Source: Hesseltinella vesiculosa
Lineage: Eukaryota; Mucoromycota; Mucoromycetes; Mucorales; Cunninghamellaceae
DNA length: 64,000 bases
NCBI GenBank assembly: GCA_002104935.1
Contig: MCGT01000004.1
Coordinates: 496,001-560,000 of the forward strand
Direction of reading: 5' to 3'
The notes beneath the pieces were generated by a model. The model saw nothing but the letters and a program-made list of their open reading frames with translations. It did not search any database and was not told the origin of the DNA. Positions 1-11,866 of this stretch are shown in pieces; position 1 is the stretch's first letter, and the number at the start of each line of letters is the position of its first letter. The translations under genes were made by a program, and so were the position numbers.

Positions 1-1638
1 CCCATTCATTTATTTCACAGACAGACAAGTATGCTTCGGCTGTGGCCTGGCTACACGATTTGCTCTGGGCCTCGATCTTCACTGCCGACAAGTAAGTCAG
101 GGAGTAGACGGTTCGGATAGGACTCACAAACCGGGTTTTAGAATGAAAATCACTTGCTCCAAAATCTTGAATGACCTTCCGCAAGAAAAACGAAATGGCC
201 GATCGGTGATTACCTTAGCCTAAGCCCAACCCATCACTCGTGCGCTGACCTCTCTCTTTTTTTTTTTTTTTTTGTATGTCTGGACTGAGTAGCTTGCTGG
301 AGAAATCAACAAGGCGGTGCACTTTGACCACCTGACTTCGACGGATGCGGCATGTGGATTGATCAACCAAGGCCAGACATTGCCAAAGATCTTAGAACAG
401 CTGAATACCGACCCATCCACAGTCCTTGCCTCCATGAACTCCTATCGACAGACCCGTAAGCCCAAGCTTGAAAAGACGCCGTTTGGAGCCAAACTGACAC
501 CTTATTTTTATGGCCGGCCTTCAGTGTGCTCAAGGCAGAACATTCAAGTCCACGTCATAGGCAACATTCTTGATATACAAATGCCAAAATCGCCATTCAA
601 GTCATGGGAATCACAGGTAAAAAAAAAAAAAAAATAGGTGTTTGACATGAAAGAGCGAAACTCATTTTGCACGTTTCAGATCCCAGGTGACAGCCAACTT
701 GACTCGATCCCTAATGTGACGTTGGCCAAGGATGTTCTTTCCCGCCATGGCCAAAGGATAGGCAGCATGGTCAGTTCCGGACGATAAAAAGGACGGACAT
801 GGAGCCACTCATCCCTCTCTTTTTCATATGTCGTATTATGCAGGCGGTGCTTGTGAACCAACCCACAATGGAAACATCTTGCTCGATTCATACGGTTGCT
901 GGTAAAAAAAAAAAAGGGAGGGGGAATCGGAGTTTCTCGTTTTGGAAAGAGTGAATCGTTGACCTCGCTCTCCTTCTATATTTTCATTCTAGGCCCGTCA
1001 AGGTTTGATTCGCCCGACATCCCGGCTCTGATTATTTTGATCGAAATCCTGCGCATGACCGAAGGCGTCTTTTGGCGAATGGTCCGAGGCAAAGGTCTGG
1101 CTTATGATTGCTACCTGGTAGAAAATATCGAGGCAGGCCTGATCTCCTTGTGGATTTTGCAATCTTCGGACGTGGTCAAAGCCTTTGAACAAATCAAGAA
1201 CGTCATGAACCTGTATGCTCAGGGCAAGGTAAAACAAGCGCCTCCTCGGAAATCATCTTGGATTGACCATTGTCTTTTGGGTGGGTTAATTAGCTGTCAT
1301 TTGATCACCCCACCTTGGAAGGAGCAAAAAGCACTGTCATTTACGATCTGGCGCAATCTGAGATCACACGATCCTCCGCCGCTACCCACCGATTCATGAA
1401 CCTGGTGCTGAAGCCCAGCCAACCCGAAAAGTCTGTGTTTCTGCAGTCCATCCAAGCTGTTACCTTGGACGATATCCAACGCGTCTTGCATACGTATTTA
1501 TTAGCCCTGTTTGATCCTCATCAGTGCAATCACGTCATTGTCAGCTGCCCGACAAAATGTCAATCTATCCTCAAAAGCTTCCAATCCATGGACATCCATC
1601 ATTTGCGGCAAGTTTCTCCCGAGGACGTGCTGACATGA
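1..1638 (+). CDS. M16-family zinc metallopeptidase, C-terminal part (5' end outside window)
   Basis: The window opens inside this gene. At least eight exons can be followed, at roughly 24-93, 141-213, 298-452, 525-615, 680-770, 843-901, 993-1228 and 1310-1638, with the stop at 1636-1638. The exon near 993-1228 carries the segment FDSPDIPALIILIEILRMTE followed by WRMVRGKGLAYDCYL. This is the Arg/Tyr-containing 'RGxGLAY' segment typical of the second, non-catalytic half of M16C peptidases (insulysin/presequence-protease type; yeast Sdd3/YOL098C is the closest fungal layout I know). The HxxEH zinc site lies in the N-terminal half and would be upstream, so catalytic competence cannot be judged. 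The likely role is peptide degradation in cytosol or mitochondrion, but no targeting signal can be seen. Two introns (616 and 902) start with GTAAAA followed by long A runs. Confidence 0.8.
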
Positions 1639-1847
1639 TCCTCTCTCTTTTTTTCGCTTCTCCTGTGTAGATGGATGGCACGTACTTTTTTTTTTTTTTT
1701 TTTTTCATGTCATGATTGTTTATTAGATGTAAAAAAAGAATAGAGCGCAAAAAAAAATTGTATTTACAAAAGCGAGTGAGAGACGGTAAGGAGAGGCAAT
1801 AAAAAAGGGGGGGTGGGGGAGGGGTATCTTTTTAAAAAATGAAAGCG

Positions 1848-3135
1848 TCATGGGAAAAACGTTTTAAGCCCAGGGTAGCGCCATTCAGGGTGGTTGACCA
1901 GATCAAAGGTATCGGATGGCGTCCAGGGTGGGTAGTCGGTGGTGGATGGGTGGTTGAGCACGCGTAGCGTTTCACGCTCCAACAAATTGGCACGGCAGGC
2001 AATGTCCCGGTGGGTTTGCATTTTGAAGAAACGATGGGACCATTGGCAAGAGTGACCCGAGCGGTAGGCGAGAAAAGTCAAGACAGCTTGATCTTGCCGA
2101 TGGTTTTTGCGAGACGATCCAGGCGGAGCAATGCAGTTCTTGTCGAGGCCACATTGGTACCAGGGCTCGATGATGGTGTCCATGATGGTTTGATTAGAAG
2201 CGTCCAATCCAAAGACGGCTCCGTTGCAGTTGATGTTGCGTGCATAGTCGTTGGGATCCGCCTGGAAATAGTCAAACATGCCCGGATGGGTCAATCGGGC
2301 CATGCGGAAGGCACTGCGGGGTGACCAGAAGCCGTCGCCTTGTTGGATGTTGTCGATCACCTGTGATAGAAAGGCCGAGGTGATTTGGTTGCCAGCATCC
2401 AGCCACAGCAGGCGACCGCCGACCCGTTTGGCAGTCTCGTACACCATCGCCGTTTTCCATCCATATTCTCCAGCACTGGCACTGATGTCCCAAAAGGCTG
2501 GGTAGGCGTCGTATTCAAAGGTCAGGAGCTCGTCGATCAGGCCGTTATCTCGAAGCTGATGCAAGGTGGGCAGCTGAGTGGTTTTGTTGACGCCAAGGTT
2601 GTAGACAATGATGCGAGGAAAAGCTGGAAACTGGGCACGGTAGTCGTACAGGTTGTACAGTAGGCTTTCCAGGGCGCAAAGATGATTCGCACTGGCGGCG
2701 GTCACAATGGTAAAGGGTGGTGGTGGGGGTGCTGGGGACGACACGCGATGCAGCTCCACTTCATTGATGGTGGTGCTGATGACACATGATGTGCCCTCGA
2801 TCACCACTTGCTGATGATGTACAGAGTTATCCTTGTTGATCGTCAGAGGGCAGACTGTGCGTAAAAAAATAGTCTGTCAGGCACGTTTTGATTCGGTGTT
2901 TTCTCATTTGCTCCTTTTTTTTATCGAACGATTCAAAAAAAGGGGTTGTGCTCATAAGGTAAAAAAAAGGGGGGCCAGGAAGGGGAGCAAGCTTACTTAT
3001 GACTCGTTTTGGGATGGTTTGCATGTTCCAAGTAGAATAGAGGCAGAACAATAGTAAGCAGCCAGCGATACCATAGCCAAGTAGAAGGATTTTTTTTTTG
3101 ATATTTCCTCGATGCCGGGTCAAAATGGCTGTCAT
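1848..3135 (-). CDS. Type II membrane protein with glycosyltransferase-like lumenal domain
   Basis: There are two exons (3135-2997 and 2854-1848) with a GTAAGC donor and a CACAG acceptor, giving about 380 residues. Residues 1-15 are short and basic and are followed by one hydrophobic helix (ILLLGYGIAGCLLLFCLYST), so the topology is type II (N-in, Golgi/ER style). The lumenal part begins with FTIVTAASANHLCALESLLY and carries IIVYNLG, a central WLDAGNQI motif and a run of conserved Trp/Cys residues. This layout matches the DUF1647-like or nucleotide-diphospho-sugar-transferase-like proteins of fungi and animals, in which 'LDAG/DxD' sits where GT-A enzymes bind metal and sugar nucleotide. The family assignment is inferred from pattern only; the acceptor and sugar are unknown. 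The gene converges with the upstream M16 peptidase (about 210 nt between stops). Confidence 0.72.
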
Positions 3136-3518
3136 TATAAATAATAATAATAATTATGTTGAAGAGAATGGCAGATCAAAAAAGACGCTCGGGCCCAAAA
3201 AAAAAAAAAAAAAAATAGAAGAGCAAGAAAGGGAACAAAAAAAAATAAAGTCAAAAACGCAAGGCTTTTATGGTACCATTTTTATGTCTTCCGTGCTATT
3301 ACTCCTTGCCCAGATGCTCCTTTTTTTTCTTCTTCTTCTTGTCTTTTGCCAACAAAATGTTTAGTTAATATAGGCGAAAGCAGGACGATGGCAAGCGTAA
3401 ATTCGATTTTTTTAATTTGGCGACCACAGCGCTGGCTCGTTCTTGGCTTTTTTCCCAGCTTGAGCGGGATCCATGTCCTTCTCTTTCCACCACTTTTTTT
3501 TATTTTTCCTTTTAAGCG

Positions 3519-4923
3519 ATGGCGAACGATACGACAGTGGACTATTTTCCTGATGGGTTCTTCTTTATGAGAAGTAAGCAAAAGCCCATGGCCATTGATG
3601 TACGCGATGGTGGAATGCTGGTAAAGTTTGAATGTATAAAAAAAAGGAGCTTGGTCTTTCCCCTGTCACTCAACGTCTCTCCTTTTTTTTATTCTTCCTG
3701 GATTCGTTATTATATTTGCCATCACCTTCTCCCTTTGCTGTTGTCACTTTTTATTGATTTCAATGCTTTCCTCCTTGACACGATCACTCGTGGTACCATT
3801 GTGTAGAATGACGCCCCTCTTATCATTTGGCCACTGGTAAACTCCTTTTCCCCAACTTCACACCCCAAACCGTCCACCGTCACACTTACGTTCTTATTTT
3901 CTCTTTAGAAATTGGTCGATAGTATCAACCAAGTAAGTGCACAGTCTTTCAAAGGAATAAACGCTGCATCAGTCCACCTTTGATATTCACCCCCACTTTT
4001 TTTTTTTTTTTTTTTTTTGCCGCCTTGCAGCTTTGGATGCATGAAGATGGGTTTCTGATTAACAAAAAATCTGGACTCGGTAAGCGAGAAAAGGGAGAAA
4101 AAAAAAAAAAACGCGTGCAGTGGCAAATAGCTCATGCTGACCATGTTTTTAATAAAAAGTCATTGACATCCGGGGTGGGGATATTAAAAAGGACAAGCCC
4201 ATTATCCAATATGCACGCAAGCCTGGCTTGGCTCATAATCAAAGATGGGTCTACCAAGACGGCTATATTGCTTCCAAGACCGCGCCTCATTTGGTACTGG
4301 ACATTCGTGTAAACCCCCCGCCCCCCTTAAGCCTGTCTCTTTCTCATGTCTCACTGCTTTACTACGTAGGGCGGTGACTTCAAGGAAACAAATGCCCTCT
4401 TTTTAAACATCAAGGATCCCCAGAGTGTCACTCAACAATGGCTCATCCAGCCATTTGAAAACGAAAAATCAAAGGACGAGTTGGCTCTGCTTCGCCCTGC
4501 CCCTGGTAAGAAGCCACAGGCTACCACATGGGCTCACCACCTTTTCGATGACAGACCAGCGCAACTCTACCTTCCCTCGACCCGAAGAACTGTGTGAGAG
4601 CTATCGGCGCGTGTATGAAGAGAAGGAACAGGACCTGACCCCCAACCAAATCGCCGGCGCCTTGGCCTTCAAGGCCCTAAAGTGCTACATCGAAGACCAG
4701 CAGAAAAACAGTCAGCCCATCGTCCATCCTGATGCCCGTCGCACCATTCAACAGCAGGTAAAGAGATCACAACAGATGGTCGCGCTGAAAAAAAAAATAC
4801 TAACCCTTATCATCGCCAGATCAAGCGATTGGCAAAAGACGCCAACATCCAAGATGACCATACGCTCTATGCCGCTGAGCAAGGCGCCTTTGGCTATTTC
4901 GCTCGCGAATACGAAAGCTAAGC
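3519..4923 (+). CDS. Ricin-type (QxW) beta-trefoil lectin-like protein with C-terminal helical region
   Basis: The first exon starts at ATG 3519 (MANDTTVDYFPDGFFFMRSK). It is followed by very short exons: 3807-3836 (NDAPLIIWPL) and 3909-3932 (KLVDSINQ). The spliced product has three QxW-like motifs (NQLW, NQRW, QQWLI) and a repeated strand pair, VIDIRGGDIK and VLDIRGGDFK. These are the hallmarks of a ricin-B-type beta-trefoil. Only the carbohydrate-binding fold is seen; there is no N-glycosidase (A-chain) domain, so there is no reason to call it a toxin. The last ~100 residues (CESYRRVYEEKEQDLTP..., ending AAEQGAFGYFAREYES) are helical and Ala-rich and I do not recognise them. No signal peptide is visible, so it is probably cytosolic. 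The stop is at 4921-4923, under 200 nt before the next gene on the same strand. Confidence 0.78.
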
Positions 4924-5117
4924 GCCTGTCACCCACTCTCATCAAGTTATTCCCACGTCTCCCTTGGTCAGCATTCTGCGGTCAAGAAATAAAATCGTAC
5001 GCACTTTTGACCCACCGCATCGTCCTTTTTTTTTTATTGGTGATCTTGTTCCGCCTTTTTTTCTTGTTCCACCACTTATTTTTAAGAAAAAAGCGTCGTC
5101 TCGGTTCTACGCAAACA

Positions 5118-6257
5118 ATGGCAGCTGAGGGTAGATACAGTGCCAAAGTGCAAATAAAAGCAATGCTCATTCTTTCCATCTCTAGCACCATCCGTCCATG
5201 AAAACAAAGGCAAAGCCTTGGGATCTTTTTTCTCCAGCTTCACCTCCTCGATTGCCTCCACCACATCCAAAGTCAACCTGCCTGACATCAACAAGCGATT
5301 AAACTCATTGTCAGAAACATTCCAGCAGCATGCCCGTGATCTGCCAAAGAATCTGTCTCTCATCCCTGAGCAACTCAGTCAAGAAAGAGACCAGTTTTTG
5401 AAATCGAAATCCGTCGAAGGAAAACAGCACTCTGCCCCTGGCTCAGGTAAAGGAAAAGGTGTCCGTGCCAAACGTGTGCTTACCTGGCTCTCTTGCATAG
5501 AACTTAGCTTACCATGGCAAGGCTATGGTGATTATGAACCTGAACTGAAACAAAGGATCCTTGCTGTTGCCAAGGTACCTGAAGAGAGAAAAATGAAACG
5601 CCTTTGCGCCAACCTTTTTTTTCCCCTCCACAGGACGACCGAAATTTGATTGTCCCTCCTCCAACAGACACTTCATTTGAGTTCGATCTAAAAGCCTACA
5701 GCCAATCTGCCCGAGCCATGTTGAACGCTGACAAGTCTCTCTCAGCCCTGCGATTCGTTCTCGTGCCTCAGCAGTAAGATCACGCCCTCTCTTTTTCTAC
5801 GGCCACCATAGCATGCCTTTCACCTTTTCTATCTCCTAGACTTACCGAGGAAACTTTTTGGCGCAACTATTTTTATCGAGTGACCATTGTGAAGCAACAA
5901 GTGCTGGGCGATCTGCCGCCCAACAATCTGCCCAAGGCAGATGAACCAAAGGTACTTATTTCGCGTTCTCTCCAACGCCTTGTCTCACCAGTTTTTTTTT
6001 TTTTTTTGTGTGCATCCAGGATGACGTCCTCTTTGACTTCGCTGCTGCGGACAGTGACAATGACGACCAAGGCAAATCAGATGATAGTAAGCAAACCACA
6101 TCCCGGCACCAGGCACTTCGCTCACCTTCCTCTTTTTAACCTCTTAGCCCTGGCTACCGTCACTTCAGGAAGTGAGCCTGTCATGGTCGATGCCGATACT
6201 GATGGGATGGAAGATTGGGAACGTGAATTACGAAGAGAAGCTGCTGATAGCTCATAG
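5118..6257 (+). CDS. BSD-domain protein (Dos2/SYAP1-like)
   Basis: The start is placed at ATG 5118. A 13-nt coding exon (MAAE + 1 nt) joins through a short intron to the main exon and gives an in-frame N terminus, MAAEAPSVHENKGKALGSFF. The middle of the protein contains ELSLPWQGYGDYEPELKQRI, then VPPPTDTSFEFDLKAYSQSA, and the BSD core ALRFVLVPQQ-LTEETFWRNYFYRV with its FW pair. The C terminus is acidic (DGMEDWERELRREA). This matches BSD-domain proteins of the synapse-associated-protein-1/Dos2 type, which act in cytosolic signalling or ubiquitin-linked processes rather than in TFIIH (no PH domain is visible). Introns include one with a T run near 5993-6007. A possible poly(A) signal AATAAA lies right after the stop, at 6262-6267. 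Confidence 0.82.
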
Positions 6258-6645
6258 GATAAATAAATCGACGTCTTTGTACTCGGATCAACAATGATTG
6301 GGAGTCCATCGGCAAGTGCTGGTCAGCGTGCCTGCGTCTGGAGCATGCTGGTGAGTCTCGTCCTACCCCACGACAGCTGAGACGTGTGCGCTTTAAGCCA
6401 TGACCATTTCACACTACATGCTAGTCTGTGGGCATCGGCGATAGGAGTTGCTCCATTTTCGGATTGTTCGTCTTCAGACCATGTAGGTTACAATACCAGC
6501 AATCGTCGAGCAATGATCATGCCTAAAAGCACACACCTTCTCGGATCTACACCCTGGAGTCAGCAACCGATCCCGCCTCAATTGCGCCTGATTGGTCCAA
6601 AAGCTGGGCAAAAAAAAAACAAAGTCAAGGGCATGCGCCTGGGAG
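6258..6645. other. Intergenic, no gene recognised
   Basis: This is the spacer after the BSD gene. It holds the poly(A) signal AATAAA at 6262-6267 and mixed sequence with only short open frames, which lack recognisable motifs or convincing splice partners. Confidence 0.5.
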
Positions 6646-7325
6646 TCCCCTCATTTTTTTAGCTGGAGAATCGGAGGGGTGAAAACAAAAGTGATCAAAG
6701 GTTGGCTGGACGACTTGCACCAATCGATGTCATTTTTTCAGCATCATCGTCATTTGTGCATTTACGCACTCTTACAAAATGCTACATTGATCCAATCACT
6801 CAAAAGTAACGTGCAGCATTTGCTTTTTTTTTTTTTTTTTTTTTTTCAAAATGAAGAATGCTGGAGATGGTGACTAGTTTCAATCTCCGCACAGCCTCTT
6901 CCTTTTCTGGCTGGGGTGTCAGCGAATACAGCCCAGGGCTATCCAAAATCAACAGTCATGGTTTGATGAAGTGTCCATGTCACACCTTGATCAATGTTCC
7001 ACTCGACGGAGGCGATCCAGCTCGGTCACGAACGCTGATGAACGGCTGCCGTGCGTACACCAGCCAGAAATGGAAGGCGCAGTGCGGAGATGGAAACCAG
7101 TCTCCAACATTCTTCATTTTGAAAAAAAAAAGAAAAAAAAAAGGCAGATGCTGCACACCACTCTTGAGTGATCGGATCGCTGTAGCATTTTGTAAGAGTG
7201 CGTAAATGCACAAATGACGATGATGCTGAAAAAATGACATCGATTGGTGCTAGTCGTCCAGCCAACCTTTGATCACTTTTGTTTTCACCCCTCCGATTCT
7301 CCAGCTAAAAAGAATGAAAAAATCC
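6646..7325. repeat. Imperfect inverted repeat, two ~270-nt arms around a ~125-nt loop
   Basis: The left arm (about 6646-6928) and right arm (about 7053-7325) are reverse complements with scattered mismatches. Shared blocks are TTAGCTGGAGAATCGGAGGG, GTGATCAAAGGTTGGCTGGA, ATCGATGTCATTTTTTCAGC, CATCATCGTCATTTGTGCAT and TTCAAAATGAAGAATG, in the same order from the outside inwards. Each arm also contains a long T (or A) run at the matching place. The arms translate into similar short peptides on opposite strands, which explains the mirrored open frames; they look non-coding. It is best explained as a foldback/MITE-like element or a duplicated fragment in inverted orientation. If transcribed it would fold into a long hairpin. 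No clean target-site duplication was found by eye. Confidence 0.85.
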
Positions 7326-8273
7326 GCCATTTTCGCCAGGGGGCTGGCTCTCAGGCGATCGGATGAAATACCACAATGTAACATTGTGCAAGCCAAGTCA
7401 CCGCACACTTTGCATCCGAGCACAAAATGGTGACAAATAACCGTCATGGAAGCCTCTGCTTCTATGAAAAAGCAAAGTATTCGAGTTCTCTTTAAATTGT
7501 GTAACATTGTTCTTCTTCAATGCTTTCCTTTGAGCGGCCATGCCGCTACAAAAATGTTTATTTTGGCGGGCAATCTGGTTTTTTTTTTTTTTTTTTAGCT
7601 TGTGTCCTTTAACTATAGCAAACACCACTTGGCCACCCATACTTACTTTGCTTACCATTTAGCTCAAATGAATCTCAAATCCTCAGTTACATGACTGAGT
7701 ATCACCATGATTTGGCTCTTTTTTTTTTTTTTTCTCAGGGCCGGATTGGATGGGATGGGATCCTACCTTGCCTGCACGAGCAACCAAAAAAGGAAGTTCA
7801 GGGTGGCCATGCTCCTATTATTATCAACCTTTGGCCAGCTGATCTACAGCAAGTCTTCCGGGCCAACGCTATTGTTTTCAGCAGAATGGAAACACAGGAT
7901 GGGCTTTGAAGCCGTTATCCTGAAGCACAAGAGGGACCAGTGAATACAGAGAGAAAATATTAGTGCCGAGCCCGGTAATGACGTTGACGCCTGAGAAAAA
8001 CCGTATTTCATATGGGAAGGGTGCCACTTTTTTCTGCATGTGAGGCAGAGGTCGATTAAGCTTTGGGCTTCGGTGATTAGGAATTTTTTATGGTTCTCCA
8101 GGTTTTTGTTCTTTTGTTTCCCCACACGCGGAATCCATGACATGGAAAGTTACGCACAAGTCATATGACCAACGGGACCTGACATTCTATAAAAAAACAT
8201 TGCCTCCTTTTTTTTATGCCTCTCTTTTTTGGTATTGCGCGTTCATCCCTTCTTTTTCTTCTTCTTTTCAAAT
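7326..8273. other. Intergenic region upstream of the sugar transporter
   Basis: About 950 nt with no supportable gene. It contains two T runs (near 7580 and 7720) and a 70-80-codon open frame on the plus strand (about 7740-7943) that has no start context, motif or splice partner that I recognise. The last ~100 nt are pyrimidine-rich, as in a fungal core promoter, and precede the transporter ATG at 8274. Confidence 0.5.
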
Positions 8274-10361
8274 ATGATTCCCTTGTCCATTATCGCAACA
8301 GTGATATCCTGCTTTGGCGGGTTTCTTTTTGGGTAAAAAAAAAAAAAAAAACGCCAAAACCAACATGATGCTCATTTGGCTCACTTTCTTTCGTACGCCC
8401 AAGCTATGATCTTGGTGTTATTTCGGGAGTGCTAACAATGCCAACGTTCCTCGACTACTTCGGGGTGACAGGCAATGCACAAATGATCGCTCAGATGAAG
8501 GGCGATATCGTGGCCATGCTACAAGTTGGATGCTGCGTTGGTAGTATTGCGACAAACTTGGTGGCTGGTAGGTCTGCCCCCATGCTTTTTTTTTTTTAGT
8601 CCCAAAAGCGGCAAACACAAAAATGAGTCGGACGTTATTTTTAACAACGCTTTTTTTTTTCTTTGTTTGTGCAATGGGGATGGTGCACCACAGAGCCCAT
8701 AGGTCGTAAAAAAGCCATCATCATTTTTGCTGCTATATTTATCATGGGGGGCATTATGCAGGTGGCTGCTCAAAATTTAGCTACCATGAAAGCTGGCCGC
8801 TTTTTTGCCGGTTGTAGGTGGATGGAAAAAGGCGTGGGAACGACTGCGCGCAGTTCTGGCTCATACTAACCTTAATTTTCAAACAGTGGGTGTTGGTGCT
8901 TGTTCTGCCCTTGTGCCAATGGTACCAGAAAAAAAAAAGAGCGGCAGATTTGACAACTCACGCTTTTTTTTTTCTCAAAAAGTACATTGCCGAAACTGCC
9001 CCTCGGAAAATGCGTGGCCGGTTAGGAACGACCTGGCAATTCCTGATTGTGCTAGGCATCATGGTCTCTTACTTTATTGACTATGGCGCCAAGATCCATC
9101 TCACAGGCACCAACCAATGGCGCGTGCCGTTGGGAATTCAGATCGTCCCTGGTGGCATTCTTTTGATTGGCATGTTCTTTTTGCCTGAATCTCTGCGGTG
9201 GCTGGCGGTCAAGTACGGCAAGAGGACGGAGAAATGACAGAGCCTGATTCGTATTTTTCAGGGGTCAAGATGACCGAGTCAAGCAAAACCTGTTGAAACT
9301 ACGAGGATGCACCGAAAGCGACGCGGCCTTCCAGCAGGAATACCATGAGATTTTGGAGGGAGCCGCTGCTGACCGGGACAAGGACGTGTTTCAGCTGTGG
9401 AAGTCGTTGTTTACGAAAAACAATCTTCGTCGTTTGGGACTTGGCATCATGCTTCAAGTGTTCCAGCAATGGACAGGCACGAATGCCGTGGTAGGCCATT
9501 TGTTCCAGTCTCATGGCGGTTATTTTTTTTTTTTGAGGGATGTTGATGGCTTTTCTTTTTCTCCTTTAGAACTATTATGCGCCAGAAATCTTCCAATCAT
9601 CAGGGCTGAACACCAACAACATTGACCTGATCGCCACGGGGGTTTATGGGGTGGTGAAGGTCGCGTTTGTGTTTGTTTCGTTCTTCATGGTGGACACAAG
9701 ACTCGGGCGCCGGCGCACGCTCATGATCGGGTCGGTGGTGATGTTTACCGCCTTTTTTGTCTTGGCCGGGCTCATCTATGGGATTCAAAAGGAAAACGGT
9801 GGCAACCTCGGTACGGGAGTTCAAGCCGGTGCCAAGGGTTATGCTGCCATGGTCATGATCTATCTGTTTGCTGTGGGGTATGAATTCTCCTGGGGCCCCA
9901 TCCCCTGGATCTGCTGCTCAGAAATCTTCCCTAACAACATCCGCAGCCTGAGCTTGTCCATCACCACTGGTAATACCCCGAGAAAAAAGGTGCTCTGTGG
10001 CTCACTGCTCTTTTCGATCTAGCTTTCAATTGGGCTTGCAATGCTGTCATCGCAAAGGTACGCAAGGGTGGAAGCTGTTGCCATAGGATGCTTATTTTCT
10101 GTTTTTTTTTTTTTTGAAAAAAACAAGGTGACCCCACTCATGATGACCAATATCACCTATGGCACCTATTTCTTCTTTGGCAGCATGGCCGTGGTCATGG
10201 GTGTGTTCGTGTATTTCTTCCTGCCGGAGACCCGAGGGCGCAGCATGGAAGAACTCAATGTCTTGCTTGACTCTGGAAAAGTGTTTGTGCACAATGATCA
10301 GTATGTTATTGATCACGAGCGCCTGGAACGTGATGCTGAAGCCGGGGACTACAAGGAATGA
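8274..10361 (+). CDS. MFS sugar/polyol transporter (12 TM, hexose/quinate type)
   Basis: The gene has nine or so exons with canonical splice sites. It starts MIPLSIIATVISCFGGFLFG and continues YDLGVISGVL (the first-helix GYDxGVISG signature). The EPIGRKKAI loop (D/ExxGRR-like), GRFFAGLGVGACSALVPMY, YIAETAPRKMRGRL (second sugar-transporter signature), PESLRWLA, QVFQQWTGTNAVNYYAPEIF, TRLGRRRTL, CSEIFPNNIRS and the terminal PETRG follow in the order expected for PF00083. Length, about 530 residues, is normal for the family. It should sit in the plasma membrane as a proton symporter or facilitator for a monosaccharide or related compound; the substrate cannot be read from sequence. The first intron begins with GTAAA followed by a long A run. 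The gene stands alone, between the inverted repeat and an orphan nuclease-like gene. Confidence 0.93.
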
Positions 10362-11082
10362 TGTCTTTTCTCTGGCCGGTTCCTTTTTTTTACCACTTTA
10401 TTCTTACCAGAGTATTATTATCTCGCTTATAATTGATGCTTCTCTATGTACACAGACCAATAATAAAATGCCTACGCCAAGGCCTGAGGGAACAGCCGGC
10501 AGCCGACAGGTGTCGGGCTTAACACTCCTGCTTTTTACGCGAGTTTAGGACACCTCCTTTTTATAGCCCTTATTGCATCCTCTTTTTACGAACAAGACTC
10601 ATCCTATTGCCACCGAAAAAAGAAAAGGCCTCGGCTTCCCCAATGCATTATAACAAAGTATTATCATTTTGAGATATAAAAATAACCAGCTCACTTCAAG
10701 ACAAAGGGAAAAAAAAGTATGCTTACCCTAACGCTTTTGTGAAAATATTTTCTGTAACCAGGTAACCAGAGACCACAAATGCGTTAATGTAAGTTTGAAA
10801 TAAACGAGATAGACCATTTTGAACCGTGCAAGAAATAGGAAAGGGAAGAAAGTCACAAAGGCATTCAGTTGGAGCCAAGTTTATTTTCATGTAGGCTGCT
10901 CTGCCACTGCGTCTCCGCTGGGCTGACAGCTATTCCTCTTGTGGCCAGCCTTGTCCACCAATGCCAAGTACTCGGTCATGGGCGAAAATTCGTGGGGTGT
11001 TCCTTGATCAATGATGGTTGTTGCAGCATCATCTTGCGGTACTCCAAAAGCATTGGCTGACAGCGGCAAGTAGGTCCAAATT
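10362..11082. other. Intergenic, no gene recognised
   Basis: About 720 nt between the transporter stop and the 3' end of the minus-strand PD-(D/E)XK-like gene. An open frame on the minus strand (11126-10887) is continuous with that gene's strand but in another frame. It could be a last exon that I could not join convincingly. Confidence 0.4.
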
Positions 11083-11866
11083 TTAGCGTGTTGCAAACCT
11101 GTGTAAGTCAGAGATGGAGGCCGCAACGTCCAATGAGGCGATTTCTACCATGGTATACAAGTCTTGATGTCGTTCTGATATGACAAAGAAGGAGATATGG
11201 TAGCCATTGATCATGAAGGCAAGGAAATTTGGCCGACGCCATTTGTCAATGCTGCGCCTGCAAGTGATCCCAAGGCGGAAGACGTCCATGTTGACAGAAT
11301 GCTGGTTTGTCGGTCTGTTTCCTGGCTTGGCTTCGCCAAAACCGAGGGGGTAGCCAAAGTCATGCTGTAAAAGAGAAGATAGGATCGCATCTGGTCGGAT
11401 ATCAGTCTGCTCTTCGTCGGCAGACTTGTTTGCCCATCGGAGGGCCACACGTTGGTCTTGATCGGCAATGATTTCAGACAAAAGGGCATCATAGAACGTA
11501 GCCTGAAGCTCCACTTCTCCGATCCTGTCGCGGTCAAGGATTGGCAGGCGAGGCAGTTTGGTGAGCCTAATGAAGAGAAAATGAATGTCAGCTTCGTCCA
11601 TTTCCATGAATGCGTAAATATACTAACATATTTGCAAGCCCTTCAACGACGTTGCCTTTGGTGCCATCCATTTTTGCCGCAATGGCCAGAAGATCACGTT
11701 TTCCTTCACGCACTGTCACAGTTGTGTCATCAACAGCATCGATTGCCTTGATGATTTCGAGGAATTCGTATTCAGTCCATTTGCAATTGCCGTTCATAGG
11801 CATCCATTCATCCATGACATGTCTGCATACTTCTGTTAACGTACGTCGCCCAAATGCCAAGGCCAT
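11083..11866 (-). CDS. Orphan PD-(D/E)XK nuclease-like protein, 5' end uncertain
   Basis: Two exons join cleanly. The first (from ATG 11866: MALAFGRRTLTEVCRHVMDE) ends at a GTTAGT donor near 11629. The second, after a TTAG acceptor, reads LTKLPRLPILDRDRIGEVEL and runs to the stop at 11083. The second exon contains TDIRPDAILSSLL, 12-13 residues, then GFGEAKPG, which is the PD-x(n)-ExK spacing of PD-(D/E)XK nucleases. Similar 'GE(V/A)KP' proteins are an expanded, functionally unknown family in Mucoromycota as far as I know. An extra coding-looking exon (about 12134-12008: AYVNKLVLLETPNVEEN...) may join upstream through a GTACAA donor. No start codon can be found for it before the retroelement fragment begins, so the gene may be 5'-truncated. 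Confidence 0.6.
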
